Assembly: GCA_035363115.1 (NCBI GenBank)
Contig: DAOSEM010000003.1
Coordinates: 248,001-312,000 of the forward strand
Reading direction: 5' to 3'
DNA: 64,000 nt
DNA from: Syntrophales bacterium
GTDB taxonomy: Bacteria; Desulfobacterota; Syntrophia; Syntrophales; PHBD01
Shown here: positions 25,607 through 34,348 of the stretch, piece by piece
Position numbering within the stretch: the stretch's first letter is position 1
Layout of the letters: each line of letters opens with the position of its first letter
Program-made: the position numbers and the translations under genes
Notes under the pieces: model-generated
Database searches by the model: none
Told to the model about the DNA's origin: nothing
Seen by the model: only the letters and a program-made list of their open reading frames with translations

Positions 25607-26863
25607 ATGACAATCAAAGCGCCGATCGGCCAGAGCGTGCCACGCATTGAATATCTGAAGGTCAAGAATTATCGTGCGCTATGTGATCTCGAATTGAAGG
25701 ATATTACACCGTTCACTGTATTTCTCGGGCCGAACGGCAGCGGCAAGTCAACCATCTTTGACGTGTTTGCTTTTCTGTCGGAGTGCTTCGTCACCGGTTT
25801 GCGCCGGGCATGGGACAAACGAGGGCGTTTCCGGGAATTGCGGACACGGGGGGAAGAGGGACCTGTCGTTATTCAATTGAAATACCGTGAAAAACCAAGG
25901 CTGCCTGTTGTCACCTACCACCTTGCAATCGATGAGAATTCGAAAGGTCCTTATGTTGCGGAAGAATGGCTGCAGTGGCGCAGAGGCGGCCACGGCAAGC
26001 CTTTTCGGTTTCTTGACTTTGGAAAAGGCCGGGGGCGGGTCATTTCGGGGGAATTGCCGGATGATCGGGACGAGCGAATCGACGAGCAGCTGGATTCCCC
26101 GGAAATGCTGGCCGTCAACACCCTGGGACAGTTTGCCAAGCATCCTCGTGTCAGCGCACTGCGCAGGTTCGTCACGGGCTGGTATCTTTCCTATCTGAGC
26201 GCCGATACCACGAGGGGGCTTCCGGAAGCCGGGCCGCAGGAGCGCCTGAGTTCCATCGGCGATAATCTCCCGAATGTAATCCAGTACCTGAAAGAACAGC
26301 GACCGGATCGACTGGACCAGATTCTGAAAACGCTTTCCGCCAGGGTCCCGCGGCTGGAGAAGGTTGAGGCGGAGCCGATGCAGGATGGGAGGCTCCTCCT
26401 GCAGATCAAGGATGCGCCGTTTGAGCGGCCGGTATTGGCCCGTTTTGCCTCGGACGGTACCTTGAAGATGCTGGCTTATCTTACTTTGCTGTATGACCCG
26501 GAACCGCCGCAACTGATCGGGATAGAGGAACCGGAGAATCAGTTGCACCCAAGGCTGTTGCCTGAATTGGCCGAAGAATGCAGAAATGCTGCAGCAAGAT
26601 CCCAGCTATTCATTACGACGCATTCGCCCTACTTTGTGAACAGCCTGCGACCCCGGGAACTATGGGTTCTCTACCGCGACGAACGGGGTTTCACTCAGGC
26701 CAGGCGGGCGTTCGATATGCCGGGTGTCAACGCTTTCATGGAGAACGGCGCACAACTGGGACAATTGTGGATGGAAGGGCATTTTGACGTCGGTGATCCG
26801 TTGAACGGTGCCGGCGGTCCAAAGAGCAGGCCGAAGCTCCTGCACCGATCGGTGAAGGAGTAA
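25607..26863 (+). CDS. AAA-family ATPase (RecF/OLD-like, AAA_21), paired with DUF4276
   Basis: 418 residues. The N-terminal Walker A is in FLGPNGSGKSTIFDVFAFL (G41-T49) and the beginning KVKNYRALCDLELKDI is typical of RecF/SMC-like and OLD-like ATPases. The Walker B region is IGIEEPENQLHP; the histidine switch is TTHSPYFVNS. No nuclease domain is fused. An AGGAG ribosome site precedes the ATG at 25607. The next gene, 7 bases away, is a TOPRIM-like DUF4276 protein, so the two may together form a split OLD-like nuclease. Base composition is clearly lower in GC than the flanking genes, which suggests transfer. Anti-phage function is an inference, not shown. Confidence 0.82.
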   Translation: MTIKAPIGQSVPRIEYLKVKNYRALCDLELKDITPFTVFLGPNGSGKSTIFDVFAFLSECFVTGLRRAWDKRGRFRELRTRGEEGPVVIQLKYREKPRLPVVTYHLAIDENSKGPYVAEEWLQWRRGGHGKPFRFLDFGKGRGRVISGELPDDRDERIDEQLDSPEMLAVNTLGQFAKHPRVSALRRFVTGWYLSYLSADTTRGLPEAGPQERLSSIGDNLPNVIQYLKEQRPDRLDQILKTLSARVPRLEKVEAEPMQDGRLLLQIKDAPFERPVLARFASDGTLKMLAYLTLLYDPEPPQLIGIEEPENQLHPRLLPELAEECRNAAARSQLFITTHSPYFVNSLRPRELWVLYRDERGFTQARRAFDMPGVNAFMENGAQLGQLWMEGHFDVGDPLNGAGGPKSRPKLLHRSVKE

Positions 26864-26870
26864 AGCATCC

Positions 26871-27494
26871 ATGCATGTTGAATTCCTGGTGGAGGAATAC
26901 TCGGCGGAAGAAGCACTAAGGAACATTCTTCCTCTGATTCTTCAAGGGAAGATGACCTTTGATATACATGCTTTCAATGGGAAACATGATTTGTTGGCCT
27001 GTCTGCCGAATCGGCTGAAAGGCTACCGGGCATGGTTACCGGAAGATTCCCGGATTGTTGTTCTGGTCGATCGGGACACGGACGATTGCTATAAATTGAA
27101 GGCTGAACTGGAAAGGATGGTTCGCCAAGCCGGCTTCACATCAAAAACGGCCGCGGCGGTGAGCGGACAGTTTGAGGTTTTGAACCGAATCGCGATTGAA
27201 GAGTTGGAGGCGTGGTTCTTTGGTGATCCAATAGCGCTGAAAGAGGCATATCCGAGGGTATCCGGCAATATTGGCAATAGAGCCCCGTATCGCGAACCTG
27301 ACGCGATTGCCGGTGGCACATGGGAGGCATTGGAACGCGTTTTGATGAAAGCCGGCTATTATCCCGGTGGAATGCCAAAGGTGGAAGTGGCAAGAAATAT
27401 TTCAAAGAACATGCAACCCCTCCGAAACACTTCGAAAAGCTTTCAAATTTTCAGGGATGCACTTCATGAACTATCTCCCGGTGCATCGTCTTGA
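26871..27494 (+). CDS. DUF4276 (TOPRIM-like) protein, partner of the AAA ATPase
   Basis: 207 residues. The N-terminus EFLVEEYSAEEALRNIL carries the TOPRIM-type glutamate, and VVLVDRDTDDCYKLKAEL carries the DxD motif. The later block NRIAIEELEAWFFGDPIALKEAYP is a DUF4276 signature as I recall it. This suggests a Mg-dependent nuclease- or primase-like fold, with the ATPase supplying gating. It begins 7 bases after the AAA gene, and codon usage is low-GC like its partner, so the two moved as a unit. No other member of a known defence system is next to it; downstream comes the GC-rich radical SAM operon. Confidence 0.78.
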   Translation: MHVEFLVEEYSAEEALRNILPLILQGKMTFDIHAFNGKHDLLACLPNRLKGYRAWLPEDSRIVVLVDRDTDDCYKLKAELERMVRQAGFTSKTAAAVSGQFEVLNRIAIEELEAWFFGDPIALKEAYPRVSGNIGNRAPYREPDAIAGGTWEALERVLMKAGYYPGGMPKVEVARNISKNMQPLRNTSKSFQIFRDALHELSPGASS

Positions 27495-27661
27495 ATGGAA
27501 ATGATTCTCCAGGTTTCCTGAAAGAAAAATCCCGGTTCAGTCTTCCAAGCGATTTCAGCATTTGTTGAAATGCAGGTATTGATTGAAATTCATGGTTGAT
27601 AACGGATTGATGATCTGATGAAAGTGGCACCCATGAAACAAGTCGGATGGGATGGCCAGCC

Positions 27662-28771
27662 ATGAACGTCCGGATCATCAATCTTCACCCGGGGTGCGAG
27701 AACAACGCCCTGTTTCTTTCCCGGGCACGGCGGTACTTCGAGCGGAACGGCCACCAGGTTGACGGAGAGAGGGAGGCGGACCTGGTTTTCGTGGGGGCCT
27801 GCGTCGTGACCGACCGGATGCGCCGGCGTTGCGAGGAGGCCATCGCCGGGGCTATGCAAAGCCATCCACAGGCGCGCATCGTTGTCTTCGGCTGCCTGGC
27901 GGCCTTTCCCGCGGATCTGCAGGCGGCCCTCGGCAGGGATGCAGACAGGGTTCGATTCATCCCGTACCAGGCGAGTGCTGAGTTGGATGCTTTCATCGGG
28001 GCGTGCGTCCCGTTCGAGGCCGTCCACGTCTCGCGCCTGGACGGGCACCGGCCCTACCAGCCCTGCATGGGACCGGACGACCGCTATCTCCTGATCGCCC
28101 AGGGGTGCGTCAACGACTGCAGCTACTGCAGCATCCGCCTTGCCAAGGGACGGGTCCGGAGCCGGCCGGCGGAGGAGATCGAAGCGGATGCCCGCGAGCT
28201 GTATGAAGAGGGCGTCCGGACCGTGACCTTACTCGCGGACGACTGCGGCTCCTACGGTCTCGACCGGGCCGACGACCTGCCGGGGCTGCTCGGGCGGATC
28301 TGCGGAATCGCCCCGGACCTCCGGATCAAGCTCTACACGGTGTTTCCGGCCCTGTTCCTGAACTACGCCGATCGGCTGGAGCCGTTTTTCGCCGCCGGCC
28401 GCATCCCCTATGTCTGCCTGCCGACCCAGTCCGCCTCGCCGCGCATCCTGGCCCTGATGAACCGCCGCTACGACCCGAGTTGTCTGTCGGATGCGGTTCT
28501 CCGGATCCGCTCCCTCGATCCCGGCGTCTTCGTCTATTCCCACTTCATCTTCGCGTTTCCCACGGAGACCTGGGAGGAACTGGCGGAGAGCGTCTCCTTT
28601 GCCGGCCTGTTCGACCACTCCGTCTTCATCGGTTACGGCGGAAACCGGGCGACCCGGGCGGCGGCCCTGGCCTCCCGGTACGACGACCGGGACCGGCAGG
28701 CGAAGGCGGATTACCTGGGGCGGCTGGCGGCGGAAGGGAAGCTTGCTTCGTTCGTGGTGCCCTATGCCTGA
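27662..28771 (+). CDS. MTTase-like radical SAM protein 1 (no TRAM domain)
   Basis: 369 residues with the architecture of methylthiotransferases. The N-terminal UPF0004-like domain has three cysteines, C12, C47 and C78, in GCEN, GACVVT and GCLA. The radical SAM motif is QGCVNDCSYCSIRLAKG (C149, C153, C156), and LADDCGSYGLD matches the MTTase pattern. The C-terminal TRAM RNA-binding domain of MiaB, RimO and MtaB is absent. The substrate is therefore probably not a tRNA. The ATG at 27662 overlaps the end of a 15-codon frame (27618-27665). It overlaps its paralogue by 8 bases. No known subfamily assigned. Confidence 0.8.
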   Translation: MNVRIINLHPGCENNALFLSRARRYFERNGHQVDGEREADLVFVGACVVTDRMRRRCEEAIAGAMQSHPQARIVVFGCLAAFPADLQAALGRDADRVRFIPYQASAELDAFIGACVPFEAVHVSRLDGHRPYQPCMGPDDRYLLIAQGCVNDCSYCSIRLAKGRVRSRPAEEIEADARELYEEGVRTVTLLADDCGSYGLDRADDLPGLLGRICGIAPDLRIKLYTVFPALFLNYADRLEPFFAAGRIPYVCLPTQSASPRILALMNRRYDPSCLSDAVLRIRSLDPGVFVYSHFIFAFPTETWEELAESVSFAGLFDHSVFIGYGGNRATRAAALASRYDDRDRQAKADYLGRLAAEGKLASFVVPYA

Positions 28772-29930
28772 TCCCGGCGCATCTCAGAAGCCCGGCATCT
28801 TCGTCTTCAACCCGAGCCGGCGCTGCGCCCCCGGTGCATACCTCTTCACCCAGGCGGTCCGCTTCTTCCTCCTGAACGGTCACCCCCCCGTGAGGGACGT
28901 CCGGGAGGCCGGGATTATCCTTGTGAACTCCTGCTGTGTCACGGAGGGGAAGATCGCCACGTCCCTGGCGGCGCTGGAGGTGGCGAGGGCTCACGGGAAG
29001 GGGAAGACCGTGGTTTTCCTCGGCTGCCTGGCCGGCCTGCCGGATGCCCCGTTCGATCCGGAGGGGGTGCTGTGCATTGGTCCGAAGGAACTGGACCTTC
29101 TCGATGCGCGCTTCCCCCACCGGATTTCCGTCCGGGCGGCCGCGGCGAGCCGCCTGCCGCCGGAGTTTTTCCTGTCGGGCCAGCACCTCGGACCGCAGGA
29201 CTCCTTCCTCTTCATCGGCCAGGGATGCGTCAACGGCTGCTCCTACTGCAACATCCGCCGCGCGAAGGGCGGCCTGGCCAGCGTGCCCGTCGATTCGATC
29301 CTCTCCCGGGCCCGGCGCGGGCTCGAACAGGGCGTGCGCGATTTCGCCCTGCTGGCGGACGACTGCGGCAGTTACGGCCGGGACGTCGGGAGCGATCTGG
29401 TCGATCTTGCCGGACGTCTCCTCGGGCTGGACGGCGGCCTGACGCTCAAGCTTAGCTACGTGTTTCCGGCTTTCGTGGAGGAGCGCTTCGACGATCTGGC
29501 TCCCCTCTTCGCCACCGGTCGTATCCGCTACGCCAACATCCCGCTCCAGTCGGGCTCGCAGCGCATCCTGGGCCTGATGAACCGGCGCTATCCGATCGGC
29601 CGGGTCGTGGAGCGCGTGCAGCGGCTCCGGGAGATCGCCCCCGGGTCCCTCCTCTGCACGCACGTCCTCGTCAACTTTCCCACGGAGACCCGGGAGGACT
29701 TCCGGGCGTCCCTCGCCCTGGCGGACGCCTTCAACGACACGTACTTTCTCCACTATTCGGACAACCGGGGGACCCCGGCGGCCCTGCTGGAGCCGAAGGT
29801 CCAGACGGAGGAGGCGCTGTGGCGGCTGGACGCCGCCGCGGACTACGTAAACGCCCGGGGGAGGGGGGTGGTGATCCGGGATTTCGACTGCGACCTGCCC
29901 TACAACCTCAGCCGGGATCGGGGTGCCTGA
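28764..29930 (+). CDS. MTTase-like radical SAM protein 2 (paralogue, no TRAM domain)
   Basis: 388 residues, homologous to the preceding protein. N-terminal cysteines are C21, the CC pair at 57-58 and C88 (RRCAPG, NSCCVTEG, LGCLAGL). The radical SAM motif is QGCVNGCSYCNIRRAKG (C155, C159, C162), followed by LADDCGSYGRD. The core NIPLQSGSQRILGLMNRRY is as in MTTases. TRAM is missing. The start ATG lies 8 bases inside the preceding gene. The pair looks like an old duplication that has diverged in sequence. Its partner is the next gene with two more CX3CX2C motifs. Confidence 0.8.
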   Translation: MPDPGASQKPGIFVFNPSRRCAPGAYLFTQAVRFFLLNGHPPVRDVREAGIILVNSCCVTEGKIATSLAALEVARAHGKGKTVVFLGCLAGLPDAPFDPEGVLCIGPKELDLLDARFPHRISVRAAAASRLPPEFFLSGQHLGPQDSFLFIGQGCVNGCSYCNIRRAKGGLASVPVDSILSRARRGLEQGVRDFALLADDCGSYGRDVGSDLVDLAGRLLGLDGGLTLKLSYVFPAFVEERFDDLAPLFATGRIRYANIPLQSGSQRILGLMNRRYPIGRVVERVQRLREIAPGSLLCTHVLVNFPTETREDFRASLALADAFNDTYFLHYSDNRGTPAALLEPKVQTEEALWRLDAAADYVNARGRGVVIRDFDCDLPYNLSRDRGA

Positions 29931-29931
29931 C

Positions 29932-31452
29932 ATGGCCCTGCCGCTCATCAAAGTCGTCCAGCTCACCCTCACCAACCGCTGCCAACTGAACTGCGGGCAC
30001 TGCGGGGTGGCGGAGCTCCGGAGCGTCATGCCCGGCGAGCTGACCCTGGAGCAGATCGACGACGTCTTCCGGGACCTCCGGCTGGCGGGCTGCCTGGTGG
30101 TGGACCTCTTCGGCGGCGAGCCGACGCTCCGGAAGGACCTGTTCGAGATCATCCGGCGCGGGAAGTCCTCCGGATTCATGATGTCCCTGGAGACGAACGG
30201 CTGGCTCCTGGACGGGGCCTTTGTCCGGGGACTGGAAGCGGCGGGCCTGGACCAGATCTACCTCAGCCTGGACGATTATCGCCCGGAAGAGCACGACCGG
30301 CGGAGAGGGAGGGCGGGGAGCTTCGAGCGGGCCGTCCGGGCGCTGGAGCTGGGTGCGGCGACCTCCATGGCCGTGCATGTCTCCATCGTGCCGCAGACGG
30401 CCGAATTCTTCACCGGCGGCGACATGAACCGGTTCATGGCCTTCGTCCTTGAGAAGGGAGCCGGGAAGGTGCGGCTCCTCCTGCCCCGCTTTTCCGGCCG
30501 GTCGGCCCGTCCCGACGGATCCCCCTTTGCCGCGCGCCGGGAGCGGGATCTCTTCGCCTGCATCGCCCCGGAGTACGCCCCCCACATTTATGTTCACACG
30601 CCGGGGACGCCGGTGGGGGAGACGAACAAGTGCACGGCCAAGAACATCTTCTGCCACATCATGAGCAACGGCTGGATCGCCCCCTGCCCGTACCTTCCCC
30701 TCGTATTCGGCGACGCGACGCGCGAGTCCGTGGTGGAGGTGTTCGAGCGGATGCAGTCCCATCCGCTGGTCCGGCTGGGCGGGGACACCTGCCCGATGCG
30801 GAACCCCGACTACATCGAGGAGCACATCCGGCCCATGGGCCCGGGGCGCCCCTTCTATCCCATCGCCTCGGAAAACCAGGTGAACCTTGGCGCCCCCTGC
30901 CCGCCGGACTGCCGCGGCTGCGATGCCGCCGGAAGGCCGTCGCGCAGGCCCGCCGAGGCGGTGATCCGCGACCTTCAGGCCGTGGACCCGAACTACCGGA
31001 GCATCGAGTTCTACGGCGGGGACGCGCTACTCCGGGCCGATCTGATCGGCATCCTCGGCAGGGTTCCCTCCGGTGCGGACATCCGCCTCTGGACGACGGG
31101 AAGCTGGCTGCCGGAGGATCCGGGGTTCCGGGAACGGCTGCGCTCCTTTCCCGTCCGCGCCATCCGGGTGATGATGCCTCTGGACGATGCGGGGACGCCG
31201 GGTGGCCTTGGGGGCGCCCTGGGACGGATCCGGTCCGTTCAGGGGCTGGGCATCCCCGTCCATCTGTACATGCCCGCCGACGCCCCGGCGGAGCTGCACC
31301 GGGTGATGGCCGAAAACGCGGTCCGTCTGGGGGTGGAACGGATCTATCTCTTTCAACGCGATCCGGCGGCGCCGCTGCCGAACGCGGCCGCCTGTTTCGG
31401 CAGGGCCTTGGGCCGGGCGCGGCTGGCCTGGACCGCCCGCCCCCCGGCATAG
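29932..31452 (+). CDS. Radical SAM protein with two CX3CX2C motifs (possible tandem domain)
   Basis: 506 residues. Domain 1 begins with NRCQLNCGHC (C17, C21, C24) and DLFGGEPTLRKDL. In the middle a SPASM-like region appears: KCTAKNIFCHI, IAPCPYL and DTCPM. At residues 323-330 a second CX3CX2C motif occurs (CPPDCRGC), followed about 35 residues later by EFYGGDALLRADL, which parallels the GGEP segment of domain 1. The second half ends early, so it would be an incomplete barrel. The second motif could instead be an auxiliary-cluster site. A GTG at 29923 is an alternative start; ATG at 29932 has GGGG eight bases upstream. It follows the MTTase-like pair with an overlap or 1-base gap, implying one pathway. 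Confidence 0.82.
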   Translation: MALPLIKVVQLTLTNRCQLNCGHCGVAELRSVMPGELTLEQIDDVFRDLRLAGCLVVDLFGGEPTLRKDLFEIIRRGKSSGFMMSLETNGWLLDGAFVRGLEAAGLDQIYLSLDDYRPEEHDRRRGRAGSFERAVRALELGAATSMAVHVSIVPQTAEFFTGGDMNRFMAFVLEKGAGKVRLLLPRFSGRSARPDGSPFAARRERDLFACIAPEYAPHIYVHTPGTPVGETNKCTAKNIFCHIMSNGWIAPCPYLPLVFGDATRESVVEVFERMQSHPLVRLGGDTCPMRNPDYIEEHIRPMGPGRPFYPIASENQVNLGAPCPPDCRGCDAAGRPSRRPAEAVIRDLQAVDPNYRSIEFYGGDALLRADLIGILGRVPSGADIRLWTTGSWLPEDPGFRERLRSFPVRAIRVMMPLDDAGTPGGLGGALGRIRSVQGLGIPVHLYMPADAPAELHRVMAENAVRLGVERIYLFQRDPAAPLPNAAACFGRALGRARLAWTARPPA

Positions 31453-31687
31453 GTCAAATGCATTTAGGGGATGGAAATGGAAGAATGCCTTGCCTTCCTG
31501 GGCGGTGGAACGGCTCGAATTTACGGGACGATGCCTGATCGTGATCCAGGCGGGGGGAGTTTTTCGTTGTGTTTTGGAAGACGGATAGGTATACGGCCAT
31601 ACTGATCGTCCGGAAACACCCGGCCTTCGCGTAGAGGGATCATCGGCGGGGGCCGCAGGAATCCACGCTGGGAGGGAAGGTTCCGAA

Positions 31688-31864
31688 ATGCAGGAAATCT
31701 TGACGGCCGTCACCTACCTGGTGGTCTGGCTCCTCTGTGAGCGGGTCATCGGGATCGAGAGCGGGCTGGTGAACCTGATCATCTCGCTGGGGGCGGCCGT
31801 GGGCGTTTATGTCTTCATCGCCGTCCGGGAACACCGCAAGAAGAAGGAAAGCGGAGACCAATAG
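31688..31864 (+). CDS. Small two-segment membrane protein
   Basis: 58 residues, found by reading the frame. It has two hydrophobic stretches (LTAVTYLVVWLLC at residues 5-17 and LVNLIISLGAAVGVYVFIAV at about 27-46), then a charged tail (REHRKKKESGDQ). The ribosome site GGGAGGGAAGG lies six bases before the ATG. No family is recognised; it may be a short hairpin membrane protein. It lies 235 bp after the radical SAM operon and is not clearly part of it. The 31453-31687 region is otherwise without a convincing gene. Confidence 0.6.
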   Translation: MQEILTAVTYLVVWLLCERVIGIESGLVNLIISLGAAVGVYVFIAVREHRKKKESGDQ

Positions 31865-31990
31865 CAGACGCAAGCGGATCCGGAACGACCCGGCGGGCCT
31901 CCTTATTCTTTGACGGGAGAAGCTCCCCGGCCATTGACCGGACGCTCCGTATGCGGGTCCATCCACAGCCGGTGTCGCGGACCCGCCGCA

Positions 31991-33022
31991 TCAATCCCCC
32001 ATCACGAGCACCTTCGCCCCCCGGATCTTTCCTTCCTTCAATTCCACCAGAGCGCGGTTCGCCTCCGCCAGGGGATACGCCTGCACCTCCGGCCGGATGG
32101 GAATCTCCGCCGCCATGGCCAGGAATTCCGAGATGTCCCGCCGGGCCACGTTGGCCACGCTTTTGATCTCCTTCTCCATCCAGAGATGCTCGGGATAATG
32201 GAGAGCGAGGAGAGCCGTTTTGTCACCCTCCTCCTTGCGGATCGCGTTGATCACCAGGCGGCCTCCCGGGGCCAGGTTTCTCATGGCCTCCACGACGGGC
32301 CTCCAGGCCGGCGTCGTGTCGATGACGGCGTCGAGCCTCTCCGGGGCTGTATCGGCGGTATCCCCCGCCCAGACGGCGCCCAGTTCCCGGGCGAAGGCCC
32401 GCTCCCGATCGCTCCGGGCGAAGACGAAGACGGGCGTGTCGGGGAAGCGGTGCCGCACCAGCCGCAGCACCAGGTGGGCCGAGGCGCCGAATCCCGTCAG
32501 GCCGAGGCGTTGTCCGTTCCGCAGGCCCGTCAGCCGGAGGGACCGCCAGCCGATGGCCCCGGCGCACAGGAGCGGAGCCGCCTCGACGTCGGTAAAGGCC
32601 GGCGGCAGGGGATGGACGAAGGCCTCCGGAACGGTCATGTATTCCGCGTACCCTCCATCCGTGTCCCGTCCCGTCGCCTCGAAGCCCGGGCATAGATTTT
32701 CGTTTCCCTCCAGGCAGAACGAGCAGCGGCCGCAGGCCCGGTAGATCCAGCCGACACCGACCCGTTCTCCGGCTGGAAACCGCTCCGCCCCGCGTCCGTG
32801 CCCGACGACCCGGCCGACCACCTGGTGGCCCGGGATGACGGGGAAGCGGGGCGGCGTCGTCCGGCCTTCGATCTCGTCCAGTTCCGTGTGGCAGACGCCG
32901 CAGGCGGAGACCCTGAGAAGGACCTCCCCGTCGCCCGGCTCCGGATGGGGTACATCTGCGGGCTCCAGGGGCGCGGGGTTCTCCCGAAGACTGGATATGC
33001 CCTTCAGGATCATCGCCTTCAT
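31991..33022 (-). CDS. Zinc-dependent alcohol dehydrogenase (MDR family)
   Basis: 343 residues of the medium-chain dehydrogenase family. The catalytic zinc site is ACGVCHTELDEIEG with the GHQVVG and the later glutamate; the structural zinc site is the four-cysteine loop CGRCSFCLEGNENLC. The nucleotide site is the region LGLTGFGASAHLVLRLV, where the usual GxGxxG is weakly kept as GFGASA. It resembles class I/YahK-like enzymes. It is probably co-transcribed with the enolase-superfamily gene 10 bases upstream. The substrate is unknown. Confidence 0.87.
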   Translation of the reverse strand: MKAMILKGISSLRENPAPLEPADVPHPEPGDGEVLLRVSACGVCHTELDEIEGRTTPPRFPVIPGHQVVGRVVGHGRGAERFPAGERVGVGWIYRACGRCSFCLEGNENLCPGFEATGRDTDGGYAEYMTVPEAFVHPLPPAFTDVEAAPLLCAGAIGWRSLRLTGLRNGQRLGLTGFGASAHLVLRLVRHRFPDTPVFVFARSDRERAFARELGAVWAGDTADTAPERLDAVIDTTPAWRPVVEAMRNLAPGGRLVINAIRKEEGDKTALLALHYPEHLWMEKEIKSVANVARRDISEFLAMAAEIPIRPEVQAYPLAEANRALVELKEGKIRGAKVLVMGD

Positions 33023-33032
33023 GGGAGTTTCT

Positions 33033-34259
33033 CTACTTTCCTTTCTTCATGGCCAGCTTGATGGCTGTGAACAGCCCCTTTTCCCGGATGGCCTTCGCGG
33101 CGATCCCCCCGGGGGTGATCTCGAAGAACTTCTCCCCGTAGTGGGCGAGCCTGTCCTCGTCCAGAACGATGCCGAGGCCGGGTCCCTTCGGGAGTTCCAC
33201 GGTGCCTTCGGGCGAGACCCGGATCGGCTCCGCCAGGATCCCGTCCCGGTACTCGGGGATCCAGGCGGGCGGTTCGTAAGGGTACTCGAGGGGGTGCTTC
33301 CGGGGGCTCGCGGCATAAAGATGCAGATTGATGAGGAAGCCGAGGCCGTTCGTCCAGGTGTGGGGGCTGAAGTCCAGTCCCTGAGCCATGCAGGCGTCCA
33401 GGACCTTCTTCGAGTCGCCGATGCCGCCGCCCATGGTGGCGTCGGGCTGGTAGATGTCGAAACTCCCCTTTTCCAGCATGATCCTGTACTCCTGCCAGCC
33501 GGCGTTGAGCTCCGCCCCGGCAATGGGGACGAGCGCCAACCGGCGGAGCTCCGCCAGCTCGTCCCAGGCGTACATGTCCAGGGGCTCCTCAAGCCAGGAG
33601 ACGTTCAGGTCCTTGCAGGCCCGGGCGAACCCGGTCGCCCGCTCGAGATCCCAGATCGGCGGCTTTTCGATGATCGTGACAGGCCAGCCCTGGTTGGCGT
33701 CGACTCCGATTTCCATTGTGTCGCCGACCGCCCGGCGAACCGCCTCCACCTGGGCGATGTCCTCCTGGATCGTGGCGCTGTGGACCCGGAGCTTCACCGT
33801 CCGGAAACCCATCTCCCGGAGACGGAGCACCTCCCCGGCCCGCTGTGCCGGTGGATGGACCTCGCCGGTGGAGGCGTAAACGGGGACGGGCCGGTCATCT
33901 GTGCCGCCCAGGAGCGCCCACACGGGCTTTCCCTCCGCCTTGCCCCGGATGTCCCAGCAGGCCGCCTCGATCCAGTAGTTCCGCCAGCCCAGGTAGCCGA
34001 CCTCCCGGAGCCGCCGCCGGACGAGGTCGATGTCCGTCGGGTCCAGGCCGATCAGGTACGGCCCGATGAGGCCGCCCAGGCCTTCCCGCTCCCGCTCGAA
34101 GGCCATGCCCGCCGCCAGGCCCTGGAGCCCCCCGTCGGTGGTGAGGCGGATCAGGGTGAAGCGGTTCACCGTCTGTGGATAGCCGGGGATCCAGGACGGC
34201 CAGAAGGGCTTGGGAAGGGGAACGGCGACGTGAAAGAGCTCAATGCGGTCGATTTTCAT
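33033..34259 (-). CDS. Enolase-superfamily (mandelate racemase/muconate cycloisomerase) enzyme
   Basis: 408 residues. The capping domain runs to about residue 125; the barrel follows. Metal ligands are in IGVDANQGW, WLEEPLD and AGAELN. The catalytic dyad of the mandelate racemase subgroup is suggested by PDATMGGG and SPHTWTNG (Asp and His). The position of the usual KxK is VKLRV, so the second lysine is Arg. It probably acts on an acid sugar or other hydroxy-acid. The ATG has an excellent AGGAGGCTGCC ribosome site. Confidence 0.86.
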   Translation of the reverse strand: MKIDRIELFHVAVPLPKPFWPSWIPGYPQTVNRFTLIRLTTDGGLQGLAAGMAFEREREGLGGLIGPYLIGLDPTDIDLVRRRLREVGYLGWRNYWIEAACWDIRGKAEGKPVWALLGGTDDRPVPVYASTGEVHPPAQRAGEVLRLREMGFRTVKLRVHSATIQEDIAQVEAVRRAVGDTMEIGVDANQGWPVTIIEKPPIWDLERATGFARACKDLNVSWLEEPLDMYAWDELAELRRLALVPIAGAELNAGWQEYRIMLEKGSFDIYQPDATMGGGIGDSKKVLDACMAQGLDFSPHTWTNGLGFLINLHLYAASPRKHPLEYPYEPPAWIPEYRDGILAEPIRVSPEGTVELPKGPGLGIVLDEDRLAHYGEKFFEITPGGIAAKAIREKGLFTAIKLAMKKGK

Positions 34260-34348
34260 GGCAGCCTCCTTTTTCTGCGGAGAGATTGTAATCATGCTCC
34301 GGCCTGAACGGCCGTTGCGCAAAGGGTCGAAAACCGGGGACGGGCCGG

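Noticed and set aside
31471..31605. A 44-codon frame after the tandem radical SAM gene (ATG at 31471 or 31477), considered as a possible precursor peptide
   Set aside because: An AGGGG lies upstream, but the codons in the second half (AGA, ATA, TTG, TGT) are unlike local genes and no recognition motif or repeat is seen. Kept as a remote possibility only.
31953..31986. Inverted repeat GCGGGTCC/GGACCCGC downstream of the alcohol dehydrogenase gene
   Set aside because: An 18-base loop and no T-tract on either strand; not called as a terminator.
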